A stretch of 35,084 bases of DNA from Curtobacterium sp. HSID17257 (GTDB taxonomy: Bacteria > Actinomycetota > Actinomycetes > Actinomycetales > Microbacteriaceae). Position 1 is the first letter of the stretch; each line of letters begins with the position of its first letter. A program made the position numbers and the translations under genes. The notes below the pieces were generated by a model, which was not told the origin of the DNA, searched no databases, and was given only the letters and a program-made list of their open reading frames with translations. Shown here in pieces: positions 5,070-14,155 of the stretch. Location: positions 1 to 35,084 of the forward strand of contig NZ_RBLU01000028.1 in NCBI RefSeq assembly GCF_003989515.1, read 5' to 3'.

Positions 5070-7742
5070 GTGTCGGACTCCGCAAAGCCTACCCTCATGG
5101 TCATCGACGGCCACTCGCTCGCCTTCCGGGCCTTCTACGCGCTCCCGGTCGACAGCTTCGTGAACCGCGAGGGGCAGCACACGAACGCCATCCACGGCTT
5201 CATCTCGATGCTGCTCATGCTCCTGCAGCGCGAGAAGCCGACGCACCTGGCGGTCGCGTTCGACATCTCCCGGTTCTCGTTCCGCACGCGTGAGTACGAG
5301 GACTACAAGGGCACCCGTTCCGAGACCCCGCCGGAGTTCAAGGGCCAGATCCCGCTCCTGCAGCAGGCGCTCGAGGCGATGGGCATCACGACGGTCACGA
5401 AGGAGGACTACGAGGCCGACGACATCCTCGCCACCTTCGCCCGCCAGGGGTCCGAGCAGGGGTACCAGGTGTACGTCGTGTCCGGCGACCGCGACTCCAT
5501 CCAGCTCGTGAACGACGACGTCACGCTGCTGTACCCGTCGGTGCGCGGTGTCTCCGAGCTCACCCGCTACGACCGCGACAAGGTGTACGAGCGGTACGGC
5601 ATCGAGCCGCACCAGTACCCCGACATCGCGGCGCTCGTGGGCGAGACCAGCGACAACCTGATCGGCATCGACAAGGTCGGTGAGAAGACCGCGGTGAAGT
5701 GGATCACGGCGTACGGCTCGCTCGACGGGGTGCTCGAGCACGCCGACGAGATCAAGGGCGTCGTCGGCAACAACCTCCGCGAGCAGAAGGACCGGGCGAT
5801 CCGGAACCGGAAGCTCAACCGACTCGTGAACGACGTCGAGCTGCCCGTGGGCCCCGGCGACGTCGCACTGCGCCCGCTCGACGAGCAGGCGGTCCGCGAC
5901 CTCTTCGCGAAGCTGCAGTTCCGCACCCTGCTCGACCGGGTGTTCAAGGTCGCCGGCAGCGGTGAGCCCAGCGAGGCGAGCGACGCCCCCGGCGCCGTCG
6001 ACAGCGGCGCCCCGACCCCGCCGAAGGTCACCACGGTCATCGACGAGGAGCTCGGCCACTGGCTCGAGCGCAAGGGTGCGAACGACGCCGAGAACGGGTT
6101 CGGCGTCGCGGTCGAGGTCATCGACGGCCGACTCAGCGCGATCGGCATCGCCACCCACGACGACGCCGTCCTGGTGCCCGGCGGCAGCGGCGCGAAGGAC
6201 TACGAGCAGCTCGCAGCGTGGTTCGCGTCCGACGCCCCGAAGCACTTCCACGACGCCAAGACCGCCATCAAGGCCCTCGGCACGGTCGGCATCACCGTCG
6301 CGGGCATCGCCGGCGACGCCCGCATCACCGGGTGGCTCGCACAGCCCGGCAAGCAGGGACAGCCCCTCGCCGACCTCGTGTACCAGGAGCTCGGCGAGGA
6401 ACTGCCCACCGCCGACCCGAACCAGCTCGTCCCCGAGACCGAGCCGGTGAACATCGGGGTGCACGCCTGGTACGTCCTGCGCGTCGACACCGCGCTGCGC
6501 TCGCGCGTCGACGAGTCCTCGCTGCGCGTGCTCGACACGATCGAGCTGCCGCTCGTCCCGGTGCTCGCGGGCATGGAGACCATCGGCGTCGGCATCGACC
6601 GACCGGTGCTGACCGGGCTGTCGCACGACCTGGGGGAGCGGGCCGCCGAGCTCGCCCAGCAGGCCTTCGCCGAGATCGGGCACGAGGTGAACCTCGGTTC
6701 GCCGAAGCAGCTGCAGGAGGTCCTGTTCACCGAGCTCGCGATGCCGAAGACCCGCAAGACGAAGACGGGCTTCTCGACCGACGCCGCGAGCCTGGCGGAC
6801 CTGCAGGAGCAGCACCCGCACCCCTTCCTCGGCCTGCTGCTGCAGCACCGTGACGCGACGAAGCTCCGCCAGATCGTCGACACGCTCGACGCGGCGGTCG
6901 TCGACGGGCGCATCCACACCCGCTACGAGCAGACCGGCACGAGCACCGGCCGCGTGTCGTCGACCGACCCGAACCTGCAGAACATCCCGGTCAAGACCGC
7001 CGTCGGCCGCCGCATCCGCTCGGCCTTCGCGGTCGCCGAGCCGTACACGACCCTCGTCACCGCCGACTACTCGCAGATCGAGATGCGCATCATGGCGCAC
7101 CTGTCGGGCGACCCGGGCCTCATCCAGGCCTTCAACGAGGGCGAGGACCTGCACCGCTTCGTCGGCGCACGGGTGTTCTCGGTCGAGCCGGCCGACGTCA
7201 CGCCCGAGATGCGCACGAAGGTCAAGGCGATGTCCTACGGCCTGGCGTACGGCCTGAGCCCGTTCGGTCTGTCGAAGCAGCTCCGCATCGAGCAGTCCGA
7301 GGCCCGCACGCTCATGAACGAGTACTTCGCCCGGTTCGGTGCCGTGCGCGACTACCTCCGGGGCGTCGTCGAGCAGGCCCGCGAGGACGGCTACACCGAG
7401 ACGATCTTCGGTCGCCGTCGTCCGTTCCCGGACCTGAAGAGCCCGAACCGCGTCCTCCGTGAGAACGCCGAGCGCGCCGCGTTGAACGCCCCGATCCAGG
7501 GGTCGGCGGCCGACATCATGAAGATCGCGATGCTCGGTGTCGACGAGGACCTCCGTGAGGGCTCGCTCGAGTCGCACCTGCTGCTCCAGGTGCACGACGA
7601 GCTCATCCTCGAGGTCGCGCCCGGCGAGCAGGAGCGCGTCGAGGAGATCCTGCGGACGCGCATGGGTGCGGCGGCCGAGCTGAGCGTCCCGCTCGACGTG
7701 TCGGTCGGCGTCGGCCCGAACTGGGAGGTCGCGGCGCACTGA
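5070..7742 (+). CDS. polA: DNA polymerase I
   Basis: This is an 890-aa family A DNA polymerase that fills gaps in excision repair and removes Okazaki primers. The N-terminal 5'-nuclease domain (about residues 1-300) has VIDGHSLAFRAFYAL, YEADDILAT and VVSGDRDSIQLV. The middle 3'-5' exonuclease-like domain (about 320-500) has lost the catalytic acidic pair: the position of the DxE motif reads GVAVEV. Proofreading is therefore probably absent, as in mycobacterial and Thermus homologues. The polymerase domain has motif A TADYSQIEMR (Asp666), motif B RTKVKAMSYGLAYG and motif C QVHDELILEV (His842-Asp843-Glu844). GTG 5070 is supported by the -10 element 6 nt upstream. A full-length palindromic repeat begins 34 nt after the stop. 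Confidence 0.97.
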   Translation: MSDSAKPTLMVIDGHSLAFRAFYALPVDSFVNREGQHTNAIHGFISMLLMLLQREKPTHLAVAFDISRFSFRTREYEDYKGTRSETPPEFKGQIPLLQQALEAMGITTVTKEDYEADDILATFARQGSEQGYQVYVVSGDRDSIQLVNDDVTLLYPSVRGVSELTRYDRDKVYERYGIEPHQYPDIAALVGETSDNLIGIDKVGEKTAVKWITAYGSLDGVLEHADEIKGVVGNNLREQKDRAIRNRKLNRLVNDVELPVGPGDVALRPLDEQAVRDLFAKLQFRTLLDRVFKVAGSGEPSEASDAPGAVDSGAPTPPKVTTVIDEELGHWLERKGANDAENGFGVAVEVIDGRLSAIGIATHDDAVLVPGGSGAKDYEQLAAWFASDAPKHFHDAKTAIKALGTVGITVAGIAGDARITGWLAQPGKQGQPLADLVYQELGEELPTADPNQLVPETEPVNIGVHAWYVLRVDTALRSRVDESSLRVLDTIELPLVPVLAGMETIGVGIDRPVLTGLSHDLGERAAELAQQAFAEIGHEVNLGSPKQLQEVLFTELAMPKTRKTKTGFSTDAASLADLQEQHPHPFLGLLLQHRDATKLRQIVDTLDAAVVDGRIHTRYEQTGTSTGRVSSTDPNLQNIPVKTAVGRRIRSAFAVAEPYTTLVTADYSQIEMRIMAHLSGDPGLIQAFNEGEDLHRFVGARVFSVEPADVTPEMRTKVKAMSYGLAYGLSPFGLSKQLRIEQSEARTLMNEYFARFGAVRDYLRGVVEQAREDGYTETIFGRRRPFPDLKSPNRVLRENAERAALNAPIQGSAADIMKIAMLGVDEDLREGSLESHLLLQVHDELILEVAPGEQERVEEILRTRMGAAAELSVPLDVSVGVGPNWEVAAH

Positions 7743-7776
7743 CGCGCGCGGGTCGCGTCGCGACCACGGGCCGGCC

Positions 7777-7810
7777 GGGAGGCACGGTGCCAGCTGGCAC
7801 CGTGCCTCCC
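7777..7810. repeat. Interspersed palindrome, full copy 1 (after polA)
   Basis: This is a perfect 34-nt palindrome: the left arm GGGAGGCACGGTGCCAG is followed directly by its reverse complement. It lies between polA and the DUF885 gene. It is the only copy with GGCACGG paired to CCGTGCC; the others read GGCGCGG with CCGCGCC, a compensatory pair change. It probably acts as the polA terminator. Confidence 0.85.
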
Positions 7811-7831
7811 GTCCGTCGTCGTGTCGCTGGG

Positions 7832-7837
7832 TAGGGT
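7832..7837 (+). promoter_or_regulatory. Leaderless -10 element (TAGGGT) of the DUF885 gene
   Basis: TAGGGT ends 6 nt before ATG 7844. Confidence 0.55.
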
Positions 7838-7843
7838 CGGGGC

Positions 7844-9523
7844 ATGAGCGAAGACCGACCCGTCCGCCAGCCGTCCGCCGTCGACCGCGTCGCGGAGGAC
7901 TGGGTGTCCACCCTCGTCGACCTCGACCCGACCGTCGCCACGTACATCGGTGTCCCGGGACGCACCGACGGCTACGGTGACGCCTCTCCCGCCGGTGCCG
8001 ACGCCCTCGCCGACGCTGCCCGCTCGGCCCGCCGCGCCCTCGACGCCGCCGAGTCGACCGACGACGTGGACCGCGTGACGAAGGCCGACCTCGGCGCGGA
8101 GCTCGACCTGGTCGTCGAGTCGCACGAGCGGAAGCTGCACCTGCGGAACCTCAACGTGATCGCGAGCCCCGCGCAGGAGTTCCGCGACGTCCTCGACCTG
8201 ATGCCGACCGCCACGGCCGACGACTGGCAGGACGTCGCCGGTCGTCTCGCCGCGCTGCCGGACGCCCTCGAGGGGTACCGCGAGACCCTGCTCCAGGGCA
8301 CGCGTGAGCAGGTGACGCCCGCGAAGCGCCAGGTTGAGTTCGTCGCCGAGCAGGCGGCGCGCAACGGCGCCGAGGACGGGTTCTTCCGGCAGCTGGTGGA
8401 CGGCGCCGCGCTCGAGGGCGGCGCGCCGCTGCCCGAGTCGCTCCGCAGCGACCTGGCCCGCGGGGCGGAGGTCGCAGCCGCCGCCTACCGGTCGTTCAGC
8501 GGCTTCCTCCAGCACGAGCTCCTGCCGCTCGCGACCCCGGTGGACGCGGTCGGCCGCGAGGACTACGAGCTGCACTCCCGACGCTTCCTCGGCGCGGTCG
8601 TCGACCTCGACGAGACGTACGAGTGGGGCATCGAGGAGCTCGCCCGCATGCGCGACGAGCAGGAGCGCATCGCGGACCGCATCGAGTCCGGTGCCTCCGT
8701 GGCGCGCGCGATCGAGGTCCTCGACGCCGACCCCGCCCGCATCCTGCACGGCACCGACGCGCTGCAGCGGTGGATGCAGGAGACGAGCGACGCGTCGATC
8801 CGCGCGATGGACGGGAAGTACTTCGACATCGCCGACCCGATCAAGCGCCTGGAGTGCCGGATCGCCCCGACGCAGGAGGGCGGGATCTACTACACCGGCC
8901 CCTCCGACGACTTCTCGCGGGCCGGCCGCATGTGGTGGTCGGTGCCGCAGGGCGTGACCGAGTTCGGCACCTGGCGCGAGAAGACCACGGTCTACCACGA
9001 GGGCGTCCCGGGCCACCACCTGCAGATCAGCCAGGCGGTCTACAACCGCGGCGAGCTGAACACGTGGCGCCGGCAGCTGGCGGGTCCGTCCGGGCACGTG
9101 GAGGGCTGGGCGCTCTACGCCGAGCGGCTCATGGAGCAGCTCGGGTTCCTCGACGACGACGGCGACCGCCTCGGCATGCTCGACGGCCAGCGGATGCGTG
9201 CGGCCCGCGTCGTGCTCGACATCGGCGTGCACCTGCAGAAGACCAACCCCGACGGCGGCGGCTGGACGTGGGAGTACGCGCTCGACTTCATGGGGCAGAA
9301 CGTCAACATGGCCCCGGAGTTCGTGCAGTTCGAGGTCGCCCGCTACTTCGGGTGGCCGGGACAGGCCCCGTCCTACAAGGTCGGGCAGCGCGTCTGGGAG
9401 TCGATCCGCGACGAGCTCGCCGCCCGCGAGGGCGCCGCGTTCGACCTGAAGGCCTTCCACCACCGCGCGCTCGCGCTCGGCGGTGTCGGCCTGGACACGC
9501 TCCGGAGCGCGCTGCTGGGCTGA
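7844..9523 (+). CDS. DUF885 family putative metallopeptidase
   Basis: This is a 559-aa protein of the DUF885 family. The metal-site pattern is HEGVPGHH (residues 385-392), a gapped HExxxxHH version of a zinc motif. A later glutamate in HVEGWALYAERL (Glu420) is a likely third ligand. No signal peptide or membrane segment is visible at the N-terminus (MSEDRPVRQPSAVDRVAEDW), so it should be cytoplasmic. Family knowledge supports only a probable zinc-dependent hydrolase or peptidase; the substrate is unknown. It is monocistronic, flanked by palindromic repeat copies on both sides, and has its own leaderless-type promoter. Length is normal for the family. Confidence 0.85.
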   Translation: MSEDRPVRQPSAVDRVAEDWVSTLVDLDPTVATYIGVPGRTDGYGDASPAGADALADAARSARRALDAAESTDDVDRVTKADLGAELDLVVESHERKLHLRNLNVIASPAQEFRDVLDLMPTATADDWQDVAGRLAALPDALEGYRETLLQGTREQVTPAKRQVEFVAEQAARNGAEDGFFRQLVDGAALEGGAPLPESLRSDLARGAEVAAAAYRSFSGFLQHELLPLATPVDAVGREDYELHSRRFLGAVVDLDETYEWGIEELARMRDEQERIADRIESGASVARAIEVLDADPARILHGTDALQRWMQETSDASIRAMDGKYFDIADPIKRLECRIAPTQEGGIYYTGPSDDFSRAGRMWWSVPQGVTEFGTWREKTTVYHEGVPGHHLQISQAVYNRGELNTWRRQLAGPSGHVEGWALYAERLMEQLGFLDDDGDRLGMLDGQRMRAARVVLDIGVHLQKTNPDGGGWTWEYALDFMGQNVNMAPEFVQFEVARYFGWPGQAPSYKVGQRVWESIRDELAAREGAAFDLKAFHHRALALGGVGLDTLRSALLG

Positions 9524-9557
9524 CCACCAGCGCCTGGCGGGTCCGAGACCGACGGCT

Positions 9558-9605
9558 GACGGACGGGAGGCGCGGGGCGGGCCCGCCACGCGCCTCCCGT
9601 CCGTC
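9558..9605. repeat. Interspersed palindrome, full copy 2 (after DUF885 gene)
   Basis: The 17-bp outer arms are GACGGACGGGAGGCGCG and the exact complement. The inner part GGCGGGCCCGCC is itself palindromic, flanked by one G-A mismatch. It begins 34 nt after the DUF885 stop. The inner loop is of the GGGCCC type, shared with the copy at 31324. Confidence 0.85.
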
Positions 9606-9670
9606 GCCGGTCGGGCTCCACCGTCCGGCCGGGCCCCGCCCGTCCGCGACACGCGACGACACGCCCGGTT

Positions 9671-9700
9671 GTCAGGGCCGCCGCGCTGCGGTTAGACTCG
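9671..9700 (+). promoter_or_regulatory. rpsA promoter (-35 TTGTCA, -10 TAGACT)
   Basis: TTGTCA at 9671-9676 and TAGACT at 9695-9700 are separated by 18 nt. This is the best-formed two-part housekeeping promoter in the window and suits a highly expressed ribosomal gene. The predicted start near 9707 leaves a leader of about 117 nt, which holds small inverted repeats (ACCTG/CAGGT near 9750). The 300-nt gap between the DUF885 gene and rpsA contains this promoter, the leader and palindrome copy 2, with no gene seen. Confidence 0.7.
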
Positions 9701-9823
9701 ATCGGCGCAATCTGCGTCATCCAACCAACCGCTGCGACGGCTCGTACCTGCGACAGGTGCGGACCAGGGGGTCGCTCCCTCGCCGTCTCGGCCCGACTCA
9801 TGTCCGTTCGGAGCAATCTCTAC

Positions 9824-11293
9824 ATGACAACCACCACGACCAAGGCTCCCAAGCAGGTCGCCATCAACGACATCGGCTCGGCTGATGACTTCCTGGCCGA
9901 GGTCGAGAAGACCCTGAAGTTCTTCAACGACGGAGACCTCATCTCCGGCACCGTCGTGAAGATCGACCGCGACGAGGTCCTCCTCGACGTCGGTTACAAG
10001 ACCGAGGGTGTCATCCCCTCGCGCGAGCTCTCGATCAAGCACGACGTCGACCCCAACGAGGTCGTCGAGGTCGGCGACGAGGTCGAGGCCCTGGTCCTCC
10101 AGAAGGAGGACAAGGAAGGCCGCCTCATCCTGTCGAAGAAGCGTGCGCAGTACGAGCGCGCGTGGGGCGACGTCGAGAAGATCAAGGAGTCCGACGGCGT
10201 CGTGACCGGCACGGTCATCGAGGTCGTCAAGGGCGGTCTGATCGTCGACATCGGCCTCCGTGGCTTCCTCCCGGCCTCGCTCATCGAGCTGCGTCGCGTC
10301 CGCGACCTGACCCCGTACCTGGGTCAGGAGCTCGAGGCGAAGATCCTGGAGCTCGACAAGAACCGCAACAACGTGGTCCTCTCGCGCCGCGCCCTGCTCG
10401 AGCAGACGCAGTCCGAGTCGCGCACCACCTTCCTCAACAACCTCCACAAGGGCCAGGTCCGCAAGGGCATCGTGTCGTCGATCGTCAACTTCGGTGCGTT
10501 CGTCGACCTGGGCGGCGTCGACGGTCTCGTCCACGTCTCCGAGCTCTCCTGGAAGCACATCGAGCACGCCAGCGAGGTCGTCGAGGTCGGTCAGGAAGTC
10601 ACCGTCGAGATCCTCGAGGTGGACCTGGACCGCGAGCGCGTGTCGCTCTCGCTCAAGGCCACGCAGGAGGACCCGTGGCAGGTCTTCGCCCGCACCCACG
10701 CGATCGGCCAGATCGCACCGGGCAAGGTCACGAAGCTCGTGCCGTTCGGTGCCTTCGTCCGCGTCGCCGACGGCATCGAGGGTCTCGTCCACATCTCGGA
10801 GCTCTCGAACAAGCACGTCGAGCTCGCCGAGCAGGTCGTCTCCGTCGGTGACGAGGTCTTCGTCAAGATCATCGACATCGACCTCGACCGTCGTCGCATC
10901 TCGCTCAGCCTCAAGCAGGCGAACGAGGGCGTGGACCCGGAGGGCACCGAGTTCGACCCGGCGCTCTACGGCATGCCGACCGAGTACGACGACCAGGGCA
11001 ACTACAAGTACCCCGAGGGCTTCGACCCGGAGACCAACGAGTGGCTCGACGGCTACGACACCCAGCGCACCGAGTGGGAGGGCCAGTACGCGGCCGCCCA
11101 GTCGCGCTGGGAGGCCCACAAGGCGCAGGTCGCGAAGACCATCGCCGACGAGGAGAAGGGTGGCTTCGACCTCCCGGCCTCGGCCTCGAGCTCGTCCTCG
11201 TCGACCTTCTCGAGCGAGTCGAACGGTCAGGGCACCCTGGCCGACGACGCCTCGCTCGCGGCGCTCCGCGAGAAGCTCAGCTCGAGCAACTGA
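9824..11293 (+). CDS. rpsA: 30S ribosomal protein S1
   Basis: This is a 489-aa protein with four S1 RNA-binding domains at about residues 36-105, 123-190, 207-277 and 294-363. Each shows the G-x-V-x-x-v-x-x-G-x-x-V/D-i pattern, for example KGIVSSIVNFGAFVDLG and PGKVTKLVPFGAFVRV. The C-terminal tail is acidic and serine-rich (a run of serines near residue 455) and ends ALREKLSSSN. S1 binds mRNA to the small subunit during initiation. Four domains is usual in actinobacteria, against six in E. coli. An in-frame ATG at 9800 exists, but ATG 9824 has GGAG about 10 nt upstream, and the protein from there matches known family N-termini (QVAINDIGS). A hairpin terminator follows at 11313. Confidence 0.96.
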   Translation: MTTTTTKAPKQVAINDIGSADDFLAEVEKTLKFFNDGDLISGTVVKIDRDEVLLDVGYKTEGVIPSRELSIKHDVDPNEVVEVGDEVEALVLQKEDKEGRLILSKKRAQYERAWGDVEKIKESDGVVTGTVIEVVKGGLIVDIGLRGFLPASLIELRRVRDLTPYLGQELEAKILELDKNRNNVVLSRRALLEQTQSESRTTFLNNLHKGQVRKGIVSSIVNFGAFVDLGGVDGLVHVSELSWKHIEHASEVVEVGQEVTVEILEVDLDRERVSLSLKATQEDPWQVFARTHAIGQIAPGKVTKLVPFGAFVRVADGIEGLVHISELSNKHVELAEQVVSVGDEVFVKIIDIDLDRRRISLSLKQANEGVDPEGTEFDPALYGMPTEYDDQGNYKYPEGFDPETNEWLDGYDTQRTEWEGQYAAAQSRWEAHKAQVAKTIADEEKGGFDLPASASSSSSSTFSSESNGQGTLADDASLAALREKLSSSN

Positions 11294-11312
11294 TCGAGCG
11301 GGTCGCACCGTA

Positions 11313-11352
11313 CCGGAAGCCCGGCACTCCTCACGGGGTGCCGGGCTTCCGG
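11313..11352 (+). terminator. rpsA terminator hairpin
   Basis: An 18-bp inverted repeat (left arm CCGGAAGCCCGGCACTCC, one wobble pair) encloses a TCAC loop, 19 nt after the rpsA stop. There is no T-tract. Confidence 0.8.
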
Positions 11353-11371
11353 CGTTCCGCGACCTGATCGG

Positions 11372-11377
11372 TAGCCT
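11372..11377 (+). promoter_or_regulatory. Leaderless -10 element (TAGCCT) of coaE
   Basis: TAGCCT ends 6 nt before GTG 11384. Confidence 0.55.
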
Positions 11378-11383
11378 GGAGCG

Positions 11384-11986
11384 GTGCGCATCATCGGTCT
11401 GACAGGCGGCATCGCCGCGGGCAAGTCCACGGTCTCCCGTCGCTGGGCGGAGCACGGCGCGGTCGTCGTCGACGCCGACCGGCTCGCGCGACAGGCGGTC
11501 GCACCGGGCAGTCCCGGGCTCGCCCGCGTCGCCGAGCGGTTCGGGACGGGCGTGCTCGCACCCGACGGCTCGCTCGACCGGCCCGCCCTCGGCAGCATCG
11601 TGTTCGCCGACGCCGCGGCCCGGAAGGACCTCGAGGGCATCACCCACCCCGAGGTGTGGCGTCTCGCACGGCAGGCCTTCGACGCCGCCGAGGCAGCCGA
11701 TCCCGATGCCGTCGTCGTGTACGACGTGCCGTTGCTGGCCGAGGCCCGGGGGAGCCGTCCGATCCGGTTCGACGCGGTCGTCGTCGTCGACGCCCCCGCG
11801 GCGCAGCGCGTCGAACGGCTCGTGGAGCACCGGGGGATGCCCCGCGAGGAGGCCGAGCGTCGAGTGGGCGCGCAGGCGTCCGACGCGGAGCGACTCGCCC
11901 TCGCCGACCACGTCGTCGACGCCACCGGCTCGCTCGAGGACACCCTCCGGTCGGCGGACGAGGTGTGGCAGCGCATCGCCGGCTGA
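11384..11986 (+). CDS. coaE: Dephospho-CoA kinase
   Basis: This 200-aa P-loop kinase phosphorylates the 3'-hydroxyl of dephospho-CoA in the last step of coenzyme A synthesis. Walker A is GGIAAGKS (residues 8-15). The substrate-binding DADRLARQAV follows, then the family motif ITHPEVW and the lid-region arginine in VEHRGMPREEAERR. Mycobacterial CoaE carries an extra C-terminal UPF0157 domain; that domain is absent here. GTG 11384 sits 6 nt after a TAGCCT element. The neighbours rpsA and uvrB match the order in mycobacteria. Confidence 0.95.
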   Translation: MRIIGLTGGIAAGKSTVSRRWAEHGAVVVDADRLARQAVAPGSPGLARVAERFGTGVLAPDGSLDRPALGSIVFADAAARKDLEGITHPEVWRLARQAFDAAEAADPDAVVVYDVPLLAEARGSRPIRFDAVVVVDAPAAQRVERLVEHRGMPREEAERRVGAQASDAERLALADHVVDATGSLEDTLRSADEVWQRIAG

Positions 11987-12057
11987 CGCGGTCCTGCGCG
12001 CTCGCGCGCATGCTCAGCTGTGGGCGATCAGGGCCGCGTGGTGTCAGGGGTCCCGAC

Positions 12058-12063
12058 TAGCGT
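12058..12063 (+). promoter_or_regulatory. Leaderless -10 element (TAGCGT) of uvrB
   Basis: TAGCGT ends 7 nt before ATG 12071. No actinobacterial LexA box (TCGAAC-N4-GTTCGA type) is visible around it. Confidence 0.5.
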
Positions 12064-12070
12064 TGACCCC

Positions 12071-14155
12071 ATGGCAGTGTCGATCGAGCCCACCCGGGCG
12101 ATCCGTCCCTTCGAGGTGATCAGCGAGTACTCGCCGAGCGGTGACCAGCCGGCGGCGATCGCCGAACTCGCCGGTCGGATCAACGCCGGTGAGACCGACG
12201 TGGTGCTCCTCGGAGCGACCGGTACCGGCAAGTCGGCGACGACCGCCTGGCTCATCGAGCAGGTGCAGCGCCCGACGCTCGTGCTCGCGCACAACAAGAC
12301 CCTGGCCGCGCAGCTGGCGAACGAGTTCCGCGGGCTCATGCCGAACAACGCGGTCGAGTACTTCGTGTCGTACTACGACTACTACCAGCCCGAGGCGTAC
12401 GTCCCGCAGACGGACACCTTCATCGAGAAGGACTCCTCGGTCAACGCCGAGGTCGAGCGCCTCCGCCACTCGACGACGAACTCGCTGCTCAGCCGGCGCG
12501 ACGTCGTGGTCGTGTCCACCGTGTCCTGCATCTACGGCCTCGGCACGCCGGAGCAGTACATGAACGCGTCGATCGCGCTCCACGTCGGCCAGACGATCTC
12601 GCGCGACCAGCTCGTGCGCAAGTTCGTCGGCATGCAGTACCAGCGCAACGACGTCGACTTCGCGCGCGGCACCTTCCGCGTGCGCGGCGACACGATCGAG
12701 ATCATCCCGATGTACGAGGAACACGCGATCCGCATCGAGATGTTCGGCGACGAGATCGAGGCGCTCACCTCGCTGCACCCACTGACCGGCAACGTCATCG
12801 CGGACCTGCCCGGCGTCTCGATCTTCCCGGCGTCCCACTACGTCGCGGACACGGACGTGATGCACCGGGCGATCGAGCGGATCAAGGAGGAGCTGGCCGA
12901 ACGGCTCGCCGAGCTCGAGGGCCAGGGCAAGCTGCTCGAGGCCCAGCGGCTCCGGATGCGCACGACCTTCGACATCGAGATGATGGAGCAGATCGGGTTC
13001 TGCTCCGGCATCGAGAACTACTCGCGGCACATGGACGGGCGTGACGCCGGTGAGGCCCCGCACTGCCTCATCGACTACTTCCCGGACGACTTCCTCATCG
13101 TGATCGACGAGTCCCACGTGACCGTTCCGCAGATCGGTGCGATGTACGAGGGCGACGCCTCCCGCAAGCGCACGCTCGTCGAGCACGGCTTCCGTCTGCC
13201 GAGCGCCCTCGACAACCGGCCGCTGACGTGGGAGGAGTTCCTCGACCGCGTCGGCCAGAAGGTCTACCTGTCCGCGACCCCGGGCAAGTACGAGCTCGGC
13301 GTGACGGACAGCGTCGTCGAGCAGATCATCCGCCCGACCGGGCTGGTCGACCCCGAGATCGTGGTGAAGCCGAGCGACGGCCAGATCGACGACCTGCTCG
13401 AGGAGATCAAGCTCCGCGTCGAGCGGGACGAGCGCGTGCTCGTCACGACGCTCACGAAGCGGATGGCCGAGGAGCTCACCGACTTCCTGGGCAACGCCGG
13501 CGTGCGCGTCCGGTACCTGCACTCCGACGTCGACACCCTCAAGCGCGTGGAGCTGCTGACCGAGCTCCGCCAGGGCGTGTACGACGTGCTCGTCGGCATC
13601 AACCTGCTGCGCGAGGGCCTCGACCTGCCCGAGGTGTCCCTGGTGGCGATCCTCGACGCCGACAAGGAAGGGTTCCTGCGCTCGTCGACGTCGCTCATCC
13701 AGACGATCGGCCGTGCCGCTCGCAACGTGTCGGGTCAGGTGCTGATGTACGCCGACAAGATGACCGACTCCATGCAGCAGGCCATCGAGGAGACCGACCG
13801 GCGTCGCGAGAAGCAGGTCGCCTACAACCTCGAGCACGGCATCGACCCGCAGCCCCTCCGCAAGAAGATCGCCGACATCACCGAGGTGCTGCAGCGCGAG
13901 AGCGACGACACCAAGGCCCTGCTCGAGGGTCGTCCGGCTGCCGACGGCCGCCGTTCGCCCACGCCGAACCTCCGCCGCGAGGGCATCGCCGGCGAGGGCG
14001 CGACCCAGCTCGAGGCGACGATCGCCGACCTCAACGACCAGATGCTCCAGGCCGCGGCCGAGCTCAAGTTCGAGCTCGCGGCCCGGCTCCGCGACGAGGT
14101 CCAGGACCTCAAGAAGGCCCTGCGGCAGATGGAGTCGGCCGGACATGTCCGCTGA
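12071..14155 (+). CDS. uvrB: Excinuclease ABC subunit B
   Basis: This is the 694-aa damage-verification helicase of nucleotide excision repair. It receives damaged DNA from UvrA and recruits UvrC. Walker A is GATGTGKS (residues 48-55). The β-hairpin that clamps the damaged strand is in [20 protein letters not shown]. Helicase motif II is VIDESHVT and motif VI is QTIGRAARN. The C-terminal UVR motif that binds UvrC is near the end ([20 protein letters not shown]). An upstream ATG at 12020 is in frame, but family N-termini begin near RPFEVISEY and the -10 element points to ATG 12071. The stop overlaps the start of the following dehydrogenase gene by 11 nt. Confidence 0.97.
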   Translation: MAVSIEPTRAIRPFEVISEYSPSGDQPAAIAELAGRINAGETDVVLLGATGTGKSATTAWLIEQVQRPTLVLAHNKTLAAQLANEFRGLMPNNAVEYFVSYYDYYQPEAYVPQTDTFIEKDSSVNAEVERLRHSTTNSLLSRRDVVVVSTVSCIYGLGTPEQYMNASIALHVGQTISRDQLVRKFVGMQYQRNDVDFARGTFRVRGDTIEIIPMYEEHAIRIEMFGDEIEALTSLHPLTGNVIADLPGVSIFPASHYVADTDVMHRAIERIKEELAERLAELEGQGKLLEAQRLRMRTTFDIEMMEQIGFCSGIENYSRHMDGRDAGEAPHCLIDYFPDDFLIVIDESHVTVPQIGAMYEGDASRKRTLVEHGFRLPSALDNRPLTWEEFLDRVGQKVYLSATPGKYELGVTDSVVEQIIRPTGLVDPEIVVKPSDGQIDDLLEEIKLRVERDERVLVTTLTKRMAEELTDFLGNAGVRVRYLHSDVDTLKRVELLTELRQGVYDVLVGINLLREGLDLPEVSLVAILDADKEGFLRSSTSLIQTIGRAARNVSGQVLMYADKMTDSMQQAIEETDRRREKQVAYNLEHGIDPQPLRKKIADITEVLQRESDDTKALLEGRPAADGRRSPTPNLRREGIAGEGATQLEATIADLNDQMLQAAAELKFELAARLRDEVQDLKKALRQMESAGHVR

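Noticed and set aside
4950-7739. A 929-codon open frame antisense to polA
   Set aside because: Composition is a shadow of polA; no motif or ribosome binding site.
9800-9823. ATG 9800 as the rpsA start
   Set aside because: The eight extra residues do not resemble family N-termini, and the GGAG site fits ATG 9824.
11995-12010. Terminator of coaE (TGCGCG-CTCG-CGCGCA)
   Set aside because: The 6-bp GC stem is too short to stand out from the background of this genome.
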